Shown: positions 30,760-39,900 of the stretch, one piece after another | How the letters are laid out: each line of letters starts with the position of its first letter | Numbering within the stretch: the first letter of the stretch is position 1 | Made by a program: the position numbers and the translations under genes | Assembly (NCBI GenBank): GCA_017390585.1 | Contig: JAFPBB010000066.1 | Span: 1-61,542 of the forward strand | Source: Tidjanibacter sp. | GTDB taxonomy: Bacteria > Bacteroidota > Bacteroidia > Bacteroidales > Rikenellaceae | DNA length: 61,542 bases | Direction of reading: 5' to 3' | The notes under the pieces: model-generated | Database searches by the model: none | The model's input: only the letters and a program-made list of their open reading frames with translations | What the model was told of the DNA's origin: nothing

Positions 30760-32313
30760 CTACTTGGTGTGCGTCGCAATCATTTCGGCAACTCTTGTGC
30801 CATCCAGTGCGGCGGAGATGATGCCACCCGCATAGCCTGCACCCTCGCCTGTGGGGTAGAGACCTGCCACCACGGGGTGCTGGAGGCTCTCCCTATCGCG
30901 CGGGATACGCACGGGGGTGGAGGTGCGCGACTCGAGTCCTATGATCTGTGCCTCGTTGGTGACGAATCCTCTCATTCGGCTGCCCCACTGCTTGAAGCCG
31001 CCACGAAGTGCGGAGGCCATATAGTCGGGCAACCACTCCTCGCCGCGACGGGCTACGGCTTTGGGGAGGTAGCTGGTGCGTGGGAGGTCGATGGAGATGC
31101 GGCCTGCCACGAAGTCGGCGAGTCGTTGTGCGGGGGCTGTGCCTCCTCCGCCCACAATCTCGGCGGCGTGCTGCTCGAGCTGTTGGCGATATTTGAGTCC
31201 TGCCAACACACCCCACTCCTCGGCAAGGTGGGCAAAGTCGCTCTCGCGCACCTCGGTGACAATGCCGGCATTGGCCCAACGGGAGGAGCGTGCCGAGGCA
31301 CTCATTCCGTTGACCACACACTCGCGGTAGTCGGTCATTGCGGGCACAATCACTCCGCCCTGGCACATACAGAAGGAGTAGACTCCCCTGCCTCCCACTT
31401 GTGCAGTGAGGGTGTAGGCTGCGGCGGGCAACCACTCCCTCATATCGTCGGAGTGGTATTGGATGCGGTCGATGAGTGCTTGGGGGTGCTCCACCCTCAC
31501 ACCCATAGCCCACGGTTTGGCTTCGAGGAGCACTCCTCGGGCGTGGAGCATCTCATAGATGTCGTCTGCCGAGTGGCCCGTGGCGAGAATCACCGCTGCG
31601 CCCTCCACGAGGGTGTCGCCGAGGCGGACTCCCACAGCCCTGCCACCACGAATCTCAATGTCGGTCACTTTGGCGCCGAAGTGGAACTCACCGCCTGCGG
31701 CGATGATGGTCTTGCGGATCTGTTCGATGATGCGGGGCAGACAGTCGGTGCCGATGTGGGGGTGAGCTTCGTAGAGAATCTCGGGGGAGGCTCCGTGGAA
31801 CACGAGGGTGCGTAGGGCGCGGTTGTAGTCGCCACGTTTCTTGGAGCGCGTGAAGAGCTTGCCGTCGCTGAAGGTGCCGGCGCCGCCCTCGCCGAAGGCA
31901 TAGTTCGACTCCTTGTCGACTCCCGCACCTCGGTGAATCTGTGCTATGTCCCTCCTGCGCTCCGCAACATCCTTACCTCGCTCGAGGATGACGGGTTTGA
32001 GTCCCAATTCGATGAGTCGGAGTGCGGCAAAGAGGCCGGCGGGGCCGCCGCCAACAATAACCACCTCTGTGGCTCCGTTTACATCGGGATAGTCGAAATG
32101 AATTTCGGGAGGCATCTGGTCGCCATCGACGAATATTTCCACGGTGAGCAACACCTTGGGAGTCTGGTGGCGAGCGTCGACGGAGCGCTTGAGCACTCGT
32201 GCGAGGGCCACCTGGTCGCGGCGCACTCCGAGGGTGCGTACCGCAATGCCCAGCCACGCCTCTGTGGAGGCTGCCTGCTTGGGTGAGAGAGTTAAATTTA
32301 ATGTTTTAGCCAC
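30760..32313 (-). CDS. FAD-dependent oxidoreductase (COG2509-like)
   Basis: This 517-residue flavoprotein has an N-terminal ~80-residue segment that precedes the Rossmann fold (VVIVGGGPAGLFAALRL, dinucleotide motif at residues 88-93). The family-specific GEGGAGTFSDGKLFTR motif and the later ILATGHSADDIYEML follow. The C-terminal TGEGAGYAGGIISAALDG closes the FAD site. These features fit the uncharacterised FAD-dependent dehydrogenase family COG2509; the substrate is unknown. Its promoter shares a palindromic back-to-back -7 pair with the divergent gene at 32373. Confidence 0.88.
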   Translation of the reverse strand: MAKTLNLTLSPKQAASTEAWLGIAVRTLGVRRDQVALARVLKRSVDARHQTPKVLLTVEIFVDGDQMPPEIHFDYPDVNGATEVVIVGGGPAGLFAALRLIELGLKPVILERGKDVAERRRDIAQIHRGAGVDKESNYAFGEGGAGTFSDGKLFTRSKKRGDYNRALRTLVFHGASPEILYEAHPHIGTDCLPRIIEQIRKTIIAAGGEFHFGAKVTDIEIRGGRAVGVRLGDTLVEGAAVILATGHSADDIYEMLHARGVLLEAKPWAMGVRVEHPQALIDRIQYHSDDMREWLPAAAYTLTAQVGGRGVYSFCMCQGGVIVPAMTDYRECVVNGMSASARSSRWANAGIVTEVRESDFAHLAEEWGVLAGLKYRQQLEQHAAEIVGGGGTAPAQRLADFVAGRISIDLPRTSYLPKAVARRGEEWLPDYMASALRGGFKQWGSRMRGFVTNEAQIIGLESRTSTPVRIPRDRESLQHPVVAGLYPTGEGAGYAGGIISAALDGTRVAEMIATHTK

Positions 32314-32333
32314 GATTGTGTGATTCTTTTCGG

Positions 32334-32351
32334 CAAAAATAACTATTTTTG
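32334..32351. promoter_or_regulatory. Palindromic divergent -7 pair
   Basis: CAAAAATA (32334-32341; TATTTTTG on the minus strand) and TATTTTTG (32344-32351, plus strand) are separated by 2 bp, forming CAAAAATAACTATTTTTG. Each faces the nearby divergent gene (starts 32313 and 32373). Confidence 0.65.
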
Positions 32352-32372
32352 TGAAATATCCTATCCGACCAG

Positions 32373-33098
32373 ATGCGTAAACTGATAATCATTCCCACCT
32401 ACAACGAGCGAGAAAACATCGAATTGATGGTCCGCAAGGTCTTTTCGCTCCCCGGGGAGTTCTCGCTCCTCGTTGTCGACGACGGCTCGCCCGACGGCAC
32501 CGCCGCCATCGTGCGCCAACTCCAAGCCGACCATCCCGACAGACTCTTCCTCCTCGAGCGCGAGGGCAAACTCGGACTCGGCACCGCCTACCTTGCGGGA
32601 TTCCGCTGGGCACTTGAGCGTGGCTACGAGGCCATCTACGAGATGGATTGCGACTTCTCCCACGACCCCGACGACCTGCTGAGGCTCACCGCAGAGCTTG
32701 AGAAGGGTGCCGATGTGGCTGTGGGCTCGAGGTATGTGAGTGGGGTGAATGTGGTCAATTGGCCGATGCGCCGACTGCTGCTCAGCTACTTCGCCTCGCG
32801 CTATGTGCGCTGCGTGACCCGTATGCCTGTGCGCGACGCCACGGCGGGCTTTGTGGCCTATCGTGCCGATGTGTTGCGCACCATCAATCTCGACAAGGTG
32901 AGGATGAAGGGCTATGGTTTCCAGATAGAGATGAAGTACACCGCCTGGAAGCTCGGCTTCGGCATCAAGGAGGTATCCATCATATTCCGCGACCGCACGA
33001 TGGGAACATCCAAGATGAGCGGCTCCATCCTCGGCGAGGCCTTCTGGGGTGTGCTCGGATTGCGCTTCAGGCGATTCGACAAACGACAAACCGAATAG
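32373..33098 (+). CDS. Polyprenol monophosphomannose synthase-like glycosyltransferase
   Basis: This 241-residue GT2 enzyme closely resembles dolichol/polyprenol-phosphate mannose synthases, which load a sugar onto a lipid carrier at the inner face of the membrane. The N-terminal LIIIPTYNERENIELMV, the VVDDGSPDGT nucleotide site and the DxD motif (Asp92, Asp94 in EMDCDFSHDP) are all present. The KGYGFQIEMKYTAWKLG block is also family-typical. No C-terminal membrane anchor is seen, as in the soluble-type enzymes. The next gene starts 24 bp downstream on the same strand. Confidence 0.92.
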   Translation: MRKLIIIPTYNERENIELMVRKVFSLPGEFSLLVVDDGSPDGTAAIVRQLQADHPDRLFLLEREGKLGLGTAYLAGFRWALERGYEAIYEMDCDFSHDPDDLLRLTAELEKGADVAVGSRYVSGVNVVNWPMRRLLLSYFASRYVRCVTRMPVRDATAGFVAYRADVLRTINLDKVRMKGYGFQIEMKYTAWKLGFGIKEVSIIFRDRTMGTSKMSGSILGEAFWGVLGLRFRRFDKRQTE

Positions 33099-33122
33099 AA
33101 ACCCTAAACGTGACCAAATACT

Positions 33123-34127
33123 ATGAGAGTAGCAATCTATGGTGCCGGCTCACTCGGCACAATCCTCGGAGCCTACATCGCCAAGGCGGGCGAGAGGATT
33201 GAACTTATCAATCGCAATAAAGCCCACGTCGAGGCGCTCCAAACAGAGGGCGCAAAGGTTGTGGGTACGGTGAACTTTACCCAGAAGGTGGAGGCCTACA
33301 CCCCCGACCAGATGAACGGTCTCTACGACGTGGTGTTCCTGATGACCAAACAGCAACACAATGCCGAGGTGGTGGCTATGCTCAAGGATTTCCTCGCACC
33401 CGACGGTGTGCTTGTCACCTTCCAGAACGGTCTGCCCGAGGTGCAGATTGCCGAGATTCTGGGTCCGGAGCGCGTGTTGGGTTGCACGGTGGCCTGGGGT
33501 GCAACTATGCAGGGCCCGGGCGTGTGTGAACTCACAAGTAGTCCCGATGCACTCTCCTTTGCGCTCGGAGCCATCGCCCCCAAGCGCCACAAACATTTCG
33601 AGGCTGTGAAGGCGCTGCTGGAGAAGATGGGTACGGTGGATGTGGAGGAGAACTTCCTCGGCACTCGCTGGAGCAAACTCCTCATCAATGCCTCCTTCTC
33701 GGGAATGAGTGCCGTGTTGGGTTGCACCTTTGGTGAGGCTGCCAAGCCCAAGGCCTCGCGTCGCATTGTGCAGGCCCTCATCAAGGAGTGCATAGATGTG
33801 TGCGCTGCGGGCGGCATCCGCATCGAGCCTGTGCAGGGCAAGGACATCGTCAAGTTGCTCGACTACTCCGGCGGCCTCAAGAAGGCCATCTCCTTCTTCA
33901 TCATCCCCATTGCCATCCGCAAGCACGCCAAGCTCAAGGCGAGTATGCTCCAGGACCTCGAGAAGGGCAAACTTACCGAGGTGGATGCCATCAATGGTGC
34001 TGTTTCGGCCTTTGGTCGCAAGGTGGGGTGCCCCACTCCTGTCAACGACAAGGTGGTGGAGATCATCCACCTCATCGAGCAGGGCAAGGCCACTCCGAGT
34101 GTCGACAATCTGCGCTACTTCGAGTAG
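33123..34127 (+). CDS. Ketopantoate reductase family protein
   Basis: This 334-residue NAD(P)H-dependent enzyme resembles 2-dehydropantoate 2-reductase (PanE) of pantothenate/CoA synthesis. The dinucleotide motif GAGSLG is at residues 7-12, the catalytic lysine lies in TRWSKLLINAS, and the conserved glutamate lies in GKLTEVDAINGAV. The chain is slightly longer than classic PanE (about 300) and has a KKAISFFIIPIAIRKHAKLK insertion near residue 260. True ketopantoate activity is likely but not certain, because this family includes paralogues. It follows the polyprenol transferase by 24 bp and ends at a strong bidirectional terminator. Confidence 0.82.
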   Translation: MRVAIYGAGSLGTILGAYIAKAGERIELINRNKAHVEALQTEGAKVVGTVNFTQKVEAYTPDQMNGLYDVVFLMTKQQHNAEVVAMLKDFLAPDGVLVTFQNGLPEVQIAEILGPERVLGCTVAWGATMQGPGVCELTSSPDALSFALGAIAPKRHKHFEAVKALLEKMGTVDVEENFLGTRWSKLLINASFSGMSAVLGCTFGEAAKPKASRRIVQALIKECIDVCAAGGIRIEPVQGKDIVKLLDYSGGLKKAISFFIIPIAIRKHAKLKASMLQDLEKGKLTEVDAINGAVSAFGRKVGCPTPVNDKVVEIIHLIEQGKATPSVDNLRYFE

Positions 34128-34191
34128 TGCCTGCATTAGTGTTGCCTGCTGTGGGGAGGGTTGTTCTTTCCGCCCCGAGGCAGGGGCAAAC

Positions 34192-34229
34192 AAAAACCGC
34201 GAAGTTCACGTCTGAACTTCGCGGTTTTT
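34192..34229. terminator. Bidirectional terminator between the reductase gene and rplS
   Basis: A 17-bp perfect stem (34192-34208 with 34213-34229, loop CGTC) ends in T7 on the + strand and an A-run on the other side, serving both convergent genes. Confidence 0.9.
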
Positions 34230-34256
34230 TTCTGTTCCGTCTCCGGCATCCAAGGA

Positions 34257-34622
34257 CTATTTCTCCTTGGCAACGTAGCGTTTCTCTTTGATACGTGCTT
34301 TCTTACCGGTGAGGTTGCGGAGGTAGTAGATACGTGCGCGACGTACAACACCCACTTTGTTAACCTCAATCGACTCGATGTGGGGCGAGTAGAGGGGGAA
34401 GATACGCTCTACACCAACACCGTTCGAAATCTTACGGATGGTGAACATTTTGGTCACACCGCGACCTTTGATCTGGATTACCACACCGCGGAAGCTCTGG
34501 ATACGCTCTTTGTTACCCTCTACGATTTTGTAGCTTACGGTGATGGTGTCGCCGGCTTTGAACGAGGGAACCTCCTTGGGTGCCCACATAGCCTCTTCTG
34601 CGATTCGGATTAAGTTGTCCAT
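34257..34622 (-). CDS. rplS: 50S ribosomal protein L19
   Basis: This 121-residue protein is ribosomal L19, located at the 30S-50S interface. Diagnostic segments include [55 protein letters not shown] and [19 protein letters not shown]. The length is normal. It is a single-gene unit, not in the common rpsP-rimM-trmD-rplS order. It has a promoter with TTTTGAA heptads and a leader that includes a perfect 14-bp palindrome (34631-34644). Confidence 0.98.
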   Translation of the reverse strand: MDNLIRIAEEAMWAPKEVPSFKAGDTITVSYKIVEGNKERIQSFRGVVIQIKGRGVTKMFTIRKISNGVGVERIFPLYSPHIESIEVNKVGVVRRARIYYLRNLTGKKARIKEKRYVAKEK

Positions 34623-34712
34623 CTTTTTGTTTTAATCGATTAAAATGAAAATGTTAAGGCGGGGAATATTACGGACTCCTGTGTTCTCATAAGAGATTCC
34701 GCCACCGGGCTG

Positions 34713-34742
34713 CAAAGGTACGAACAAAATTCAAAATTCAAA
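34713..34742 (-). promoter_or_regulatory. rplS promoter with TTTTGAA heptads as upstream element
   Basis: On the minus strand a three-heptad TTTTGAA tract (34725-34745) precedes TACCTTTG (34713-34720). TTTG at 34739-34742 lies 18 bp from the -7 box, as in the rpmH promoter. Confidence 0.75.
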
Positions 34743-34828
34743 ATTTTCGCCAAAATTGCAACTCCAAAATAGTCATACGTTTGGTTGCCAACATTTTAGC
34801 CCTCGAAAATCGCACCTATTTTTTTGCA

Positions 34829-35614
34829 CTACTCGTGGAGTTTGAGCGCTTTGAGTTGGTCGATGCGTGCATAATCCGTCAGGTCGACCTTGATGGGGAC
34901 CACGGCGATGTAGCCATTCTTGAGTGCCCACTCGTCGGTGTCCTCCGCCTCGGGCTCGTGGTTGCAGAAGCCTCCCGTGAGCCAAAAGTAGTCGCGGCCT
35001 CGGGGGTCCTGACGGCAGAAAAACTCCTCCCTCCAGAAGCCTTTGGTCTGGCGGCAGATGCGGTGGCCGCGAATCTGCTCGGGGCGTGCCACGGGAACGT
35101 TGATGTTGAGGCAGAGGGGTGTGGTGGGCCTCTCCATAGCGAGCAGCGCGGGGATGAGTCGCTCGGCAAAGGCTATGGTGGCGTCGAAATCGGCGTCGGC
35201 ATTGTGGTCGTCGAGCGAGAGTCCCACCGAGGGGGCACCATAGAAGCTCGCCTCGATGGCCGCACCCATAGTGCCCGAGTAGAGCACATTGATGGCGGCA
35301 TTGGAGCCGTGGTTGATGCCGCTCAGGTTGAGGTCGGGGGTGACTCCCAGCTCGGGGAGGAGCCAATCGTAGGCCATCTTCACGCAGTCCACGGGGGTGC
35401 CGTTGCAGGAGTAGACCTTGATGTGGGGTTCGTCTCTGCGGAGGGTGAGGTAGAGGGGGTCGTACATTGTTATGGCGTGGGCCTTGCCCGATTGGGTTTG
35501 GTCGGGTGCGAGTGCTATGACATCGCCGAACTGTGCCGCACAATCCACAATGGCGTTGAATCCTTTGGCTCTGTAGCCGTCGTCGTTGCTGATGAATATT
35601 ATGGGTCTCTTCAT
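34829..35614 (-). CDS. surE: 5'/3'-nucleotidase SurE
   Basis: This 261-residue metal-dependent nucleoside-monophosphate phosphatase begins MKRPIIFISNDDGYRAKG, with the metal ligands Asp11 and Asp12 in the SNDDG motif. DQTQSGKAHAIT supplies the conserved serine, and the NLSGINHGSNAAINVLYSGT loop holds the Asn ligand. The ATG at 35614 is preferred over one 24 bp upstream, because the family starts at this point and the -7 box (35638-35645) would otherwise overlap the coding region. It is monocistronic. It is commonly linked to stationary-phase survival. Confidence 0.96.
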   Translation of the reverse strand: MKRPIIFISNDDGYRAKGFNAIVDCAAQFGDVIALAPDQTQSGKAHAITMYDPLYLTLRRDEPHIKVYSCNGTPVDCVKMAYDWLLPELGVTPDLNLSGINHGSNAAINVLYSGTMGAAIEASFYGAPSVGLSLDDHNADADFDATIAFAERLIPALLAMERPTTPLCLNINVPVARPEQIRGHRICRQTKGFWREEFFCRQDPRGRDYFWLTGGFCNHEPEAEDTDEWALKNGYIAVVPIKVDLTDYARIDQLKALKLHE

Positions 35615-35637
35615 ACTCTTGTCTCGATAATTCTCCA

Positions 35638-35645
35638 CAAAGATA
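35638..35645 (-). promoter_or_regulatory. -7 element of surE
   Basis: Minus-strand TATCTTTG, 23 bp upstream of the ATG. A -33 element is not clear. Confidence 0.55.
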
Positions 35646-35753
35646 GCTCACCTTGTGCAATTTTACAAAAACACGCCCCCTCTTTGGCGCAAGGTTTGCA
35701 ACCCCTGGCCGAAGGAAATCAACCTTCAAACCATACAAATCAGTGAAATAACT

Positions 35754-36929
35754 ATGAGACACGAAATCCTATTTTGCATTGCGGCATCCCTTGTGGGGGT
35801 GGCCTGCAACCGCGGAGGTGTCGCGGCTCCTGCTCCTCTGCCACGGGTGGAGGTGGCTCGAGCTGTGGGTGAGCGGGTGGTGGTGCCTATGCGCTTCCCG
35901 ACGCTGCTCTACTCCAACTACGACGCCACCATCCAACCACGCGTCAGTGGCTACCTCCTCTCCAAAGATTTCTACAAGGGGATGCCTGTGGAGCGCGGTC
36001 AGGTGCTCTTCACCATCGATGCGGCGCCCATTGAGCTGAGTGTAGCCTCGGCTCGTGCGCAGTTGGCCTCGGCGCGTGCGGCCTTGGCCGAGGCGGAGAA
36101 CAACTACAAGAGGGCGGTGCCGCTGGCGCGCATTGAGGCCATCAGCCAGAGTTCGCTCGACCAATATCGTGCGGCCTACCTCTCGGCGAGCGCACAGGTG
36201 GAGTTGGCCTCCGCTCAGCTCGATGAGGCGCTGCTGCAGTTGAGCTACACCACCATCACCTCGCCCATCGACGGCATCATCGACGACCAGGGGGCCACGG
36301 TGGGTGATTGGGTGGGGGTGGGGACCTCCTACTCGTTGTTGGCCACCGTCTCCAACATCGACGAGATGGGGGTGCATATCCCCATCCCCTATGGTCGCTA
36401 CCTCACCTCGCGTGGCGGTGGCAGCGACTCCACCCCCTCCTACGACAACGCCACCCTCCTCGAGAACATCCGCCTCTACCTTTCCGACGGGTCGCTCTAC
36501 CCCCACTCGGGCACCTATGCCTACACCAAGCGCGAGGTGGGCAACTCCACCGGTAGCATCATCATCGTTGCCTCCTTTCCCAATCCCGAGGGGGTGCTGA
36601 AGGTGGGACAATCGGCGGTGGTGGTGGCCGATGTAGGCTCACCCGAGGGGGTGGTGCTGATTCCGCAGAGGGCTGTGGTGAAGATGCTCGACAGAACGGC
36701 TGTGTGGGTTGTGGGGCCCGACGATAGGGTCTCCTTCCGCAACGTGAAGTTGGGCAACACCTTTGGCTCCCATTGGATTGTGGAGAGTGGCCTGAAGGAG
36801 GGTGAGCGCGTGGTTACGGCGGGCATCCAGCACCTCTCCGAGGGTGCCAAGGTGAGCGTCGACGAGCCCTCCGAGCAGGACCACAAAGGGGAGTCCCACA
36901 CCCACGGTGTAAATGCAGAGAGGAGGTAG
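35754..36929 (+). CDS. RND efflux periplasmic adaptor lipoprotein
   Basis: This 391-residue membrane-fusion protein links an inner-membrane RND pump to an outer-membrane channel. It has a signal peptide with lipobox GVAC (acylated Cys18). A lipoyl-like half (QPRVSGYLLSKDFYKGMPVERGQVLF) leads into a coiled-coil hairpin (residues ~110-170, Ala/Gln/Glu-rich), the second lipoyl half (TSPIDGIIDDQGATVGDWV) and a beta-barrel. The C-terminal IPQRAVVKM and GLKEGERVVTAGIQHL are typical of AcrA/MexA. It starts the operon, 3 bp before the pump gene. No promoter consensus was found upstream. Confidence 0.93.
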   Translation: MRHEILFCIAASLVGVACNRGGVAAPAPLPRVEVARAVGERVVVPMRFPTLLYSNYDATIQPRVSGYLLSKDFYKGMPVERGQVLFTIDAAPIELSVASARAQLASARAALAEAENNYKRAVPLARIEAISQSSLDQYRAAYLSASAQVELASAQLDEALLQLSYTTITSPIDGIIDDQGATVGDWVGVGTSYSLLATVSNIDEMGVHIPIPYGRYLTSRGGGSDSTPSYDNATLLENIRLYLSDGSLYPHSGTYAYTKREVGNSTGSIIIVASFPNPEGVLKVGQSAVVVADVGSPEGVVLIPQRAVVKMLDRTAVWVVGPDDRVSFRNVKLGNTFGSHWIVESGLKEGERVVTAGIQHLSEGAKVSVDEPSEQDHKGESHTHGVNAERR

Positions 36930-36932
36930 GCT

Positions 36933-39900
36933 ATGGAGAGATTCTTTGTCAATAGGCCCATTTTTGCCATCGTCATCGCCATTGTCATCCTCCTGCTGGG
37001 AGGGCTTTCGGTGGGGAGTCTCCCCATTGAGCAGTATCCCGACATCACTCCCCCTGTGGTGGAGGTGGAGGCGAACTATGTGGGTGCCGATGCGGCTTCG
37101 GTGAACGATGCGGTGGCTATGCCCCTGGCCGAGAGTGTTATGGGTGTGGGCGAGATGCTCTATATGCAGACCACCTCCGCGGGCGACGGCTCAATGTCGC
37201 TCCAGATTCTCTTCGACATTGGCTCCAATCCCGACCTCGACGAGATCTTCGTGCAGAACCGCATCTCCTCGGCTACCTCACAACTTCCCCAAGCGGTGGT
37301 GCAGCAGGGTGTCACCACCCAAAAGTCCGAGACGGGTTTCCTGCTCATCTATGCACTCTACTCCGAGGACGGCTCTCTCGACGACAACTTCCTGGCCAAT
37401 TGGGCCTACATCAATCTCCGCAACGAGATTCTCAAGATCGACGGTGTGGGCAAGGTGGAGGTTATGGGCTCGGGGGAGTATGCAATGAGGGTGTGGGTCG
37501 ATCCCTATAGGATGGCTTTCTACGACATCACCGTGGAGGATATTGCCTCGGCCATCGAGAGTCAGGCCTCCATCTTTGCGGCGGGTAAGTTTGGTGCGGA
37601 GCCCTCGGCAACCCCCGGCGACTTCACCTACACCGTGACCACACCTCCCTCGCTTTCCGAGGCGCAACTCTACGAGCAGCTGGCCCTGCGCGTGCTGCCC
37701 GACGGGGAGATTCTGAGGCTGGGCGAGGTGGCCCGCGTGGAGTTGGGCTGCAAGAGCTATGGTGCCTACTCCTCCTTCGACAACCACCCCGCGGCCCTTG
37801 TGGCCATCTACCAGAGCCCCGGTAGTAATGCTGTGGAGGTAGGCCGTCAGGTGAAGAGTGTGGTGGCGGAGTTGGAGAGGAGCCTCCCCGAGGGGTTGGC
37901 CACCTCCACGGTTATCGACGCCACGGTGAGCATCGAGGAGGGCATCCGTGAGATTTTCGTGACGATGTTCTTCACCCTCCTGCTGGTGATTGTGGTCATC
38001 TACATCTTCCTGCAGGATTGGAGGGCCACGCTCATTCCGCTTGTGGCCATCCCTGTCTCCATCGTGGGTGCCTTTGCCATCTTCCCGCTGCTGGGCTTCT
38101 CCATCAACATCATCTCGTTGCTCGGCTTGGTCTTGGCCATCGGTCTTGTGGTCGACGACGCCATTGTGGTGGTGGAGGCTGTGCAGGTGGGCATTGAGAA
38201 TGGGGAGAGTCCCCGCAAAGCCACCCTTGCGGCTATGAAGCAGGTGGCCTCGCCCATTGTGGCCACCACGGTGGTGCTGCTGGCGGTCTTTGTGCCGGCC
38301 ACTCTGGTGGAGGGGATCACGGGACGACTCTTCCGCCAATTTGCTATGGGCATCTCCACCTCGTTGGTCATCTCCGCCTTCAATGCACTCACCCTCTCGC
38401 CCGCACTCTGTGCTCTCATTCTGCGCCCCCACAAGAGGTCGACAAGGGGCTTCTTTGGGGCCTTCAACCGCTTGTTCAATCGCAGTGTGGAGGGCTATCT
38501 GCGTGGCACGGAGAGGGTGGTGCGCAGGGTGGTGCTCACGCTGTTGCCTGTGGTCGTTACGGCTCTGGGCACTTGGTGGATTTTCCGCACTCTGCCCAGC
38601 GGTTTCCTCACCGTGGAGGACCAAGGCTACCTGATGGTCTCGGTCGCGCTCCCCGATGCGGCGAGTGTGAGCCGCACGGAGGAGGCCGTGGCACGGGCGG
38701 TGGATGTGATTGGCTCCATCGAGGGGGTCGACTACGAGTCGTCGGTGGCGGGCTTCGACCTCATCTCGGGTGTGGCCTCCACCAATAGCGGTGTCATCTT
38801 CGTCACCCTCAAGCCCTATGGCGAGCGCACCCAAAGCGCCGAACAGATTGCCGCCACCATCAACGAGCGTCTCTATGCTGCTGTGCCGGAGGGTGTGTTC
38901 TACGCCTTTGAGCCCCCTTCGATTCCCGGTCTGGGGGTCACCTCGGGACTCTCCTTCTCCTTGCAGGAGCGTGGGGGTGGGGATATCCGCGAGCTGGCCA
39001 AGGTGGCCGACGAGTTTATGGCCAAGGTGGAGAAGCTGCCCGAGATTGCCGCCGTCTCGACCCGTTTCGACGCCGAGGTGCCCCAACTCCACCTCTCCAT
39101 CAACGAGCCGCTGGCTATGAGTCGCGGGGTCGATGTGGAGGAGTTGCGCACCCTGCTCTCCACGATGCTCGGAGGTGAGTATGTGGGCAACTTCAGCCGC
39201 TTTGGGCGACTCTATCAGACCTACATTCAGGCCGACTCCGAGTGGCGACGCACGCCGAGCGACTTGGAGGGATACTACATCCGCAACAACGAGGGGGAGA
39301 GCATCCCCGTGGCACCACTTGTTACGGTGCGCGACACGGTGGGCGTGGAGTTCCTCACCACCTTCAACCTCTACGATGCCATCGCCATCAACGCCACTCC
39401 CGCACCAGGAGTCTCCACAGGCCAGGCTATGGCGGCACTCGAGAGGCTCGCACACTCCGAGCTCCCCTCCGACGTCACTCTCGCCTGGAGTGGTGTCTCC
39501 TATCAAGAGGCCTCGGCTTCGGGCGGTGGGCTCACCTATCTCCTGGCAGTGGTGTTCGTTTTTCTTGCTCTTGCTGCCCTCTACAACTCGTGGAGTCTCC
39601 CCATCGGAGTGCTCCTCGGCGTGCCGCTGGCCATCTTCGGTGCGCTCCTCTCACTCTGGGTTGCCCACCTATTCAATCCCATCTACGTGGACAATATATT
39701 CATAAAGGTATCCCTTGTGATGCTCATAGGTCTCTCGGCCAAGAGTGCCATCCTTGTGGTGGAGTATGCCGACAGGAAGTTTCTCGACGAGGGGCTCGAC
39801 TTGGGGAAGGCCGCCCTTGCGGCTGCACGACTGCGACTGCGCCCGATTCTGATGACCGCCGTGGCCTTCATTGTGGGCATTTCGCCCCTGATCTTCGCCT

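Noticed and set aside
24738-32313. Genomic island or capsule locus
   Set aside because: The surface-glycan genes are interleaved with rlmN, dut, rpmH and rsmG, and no integrase, tRNA-end duplication or clear composition shift is visible.
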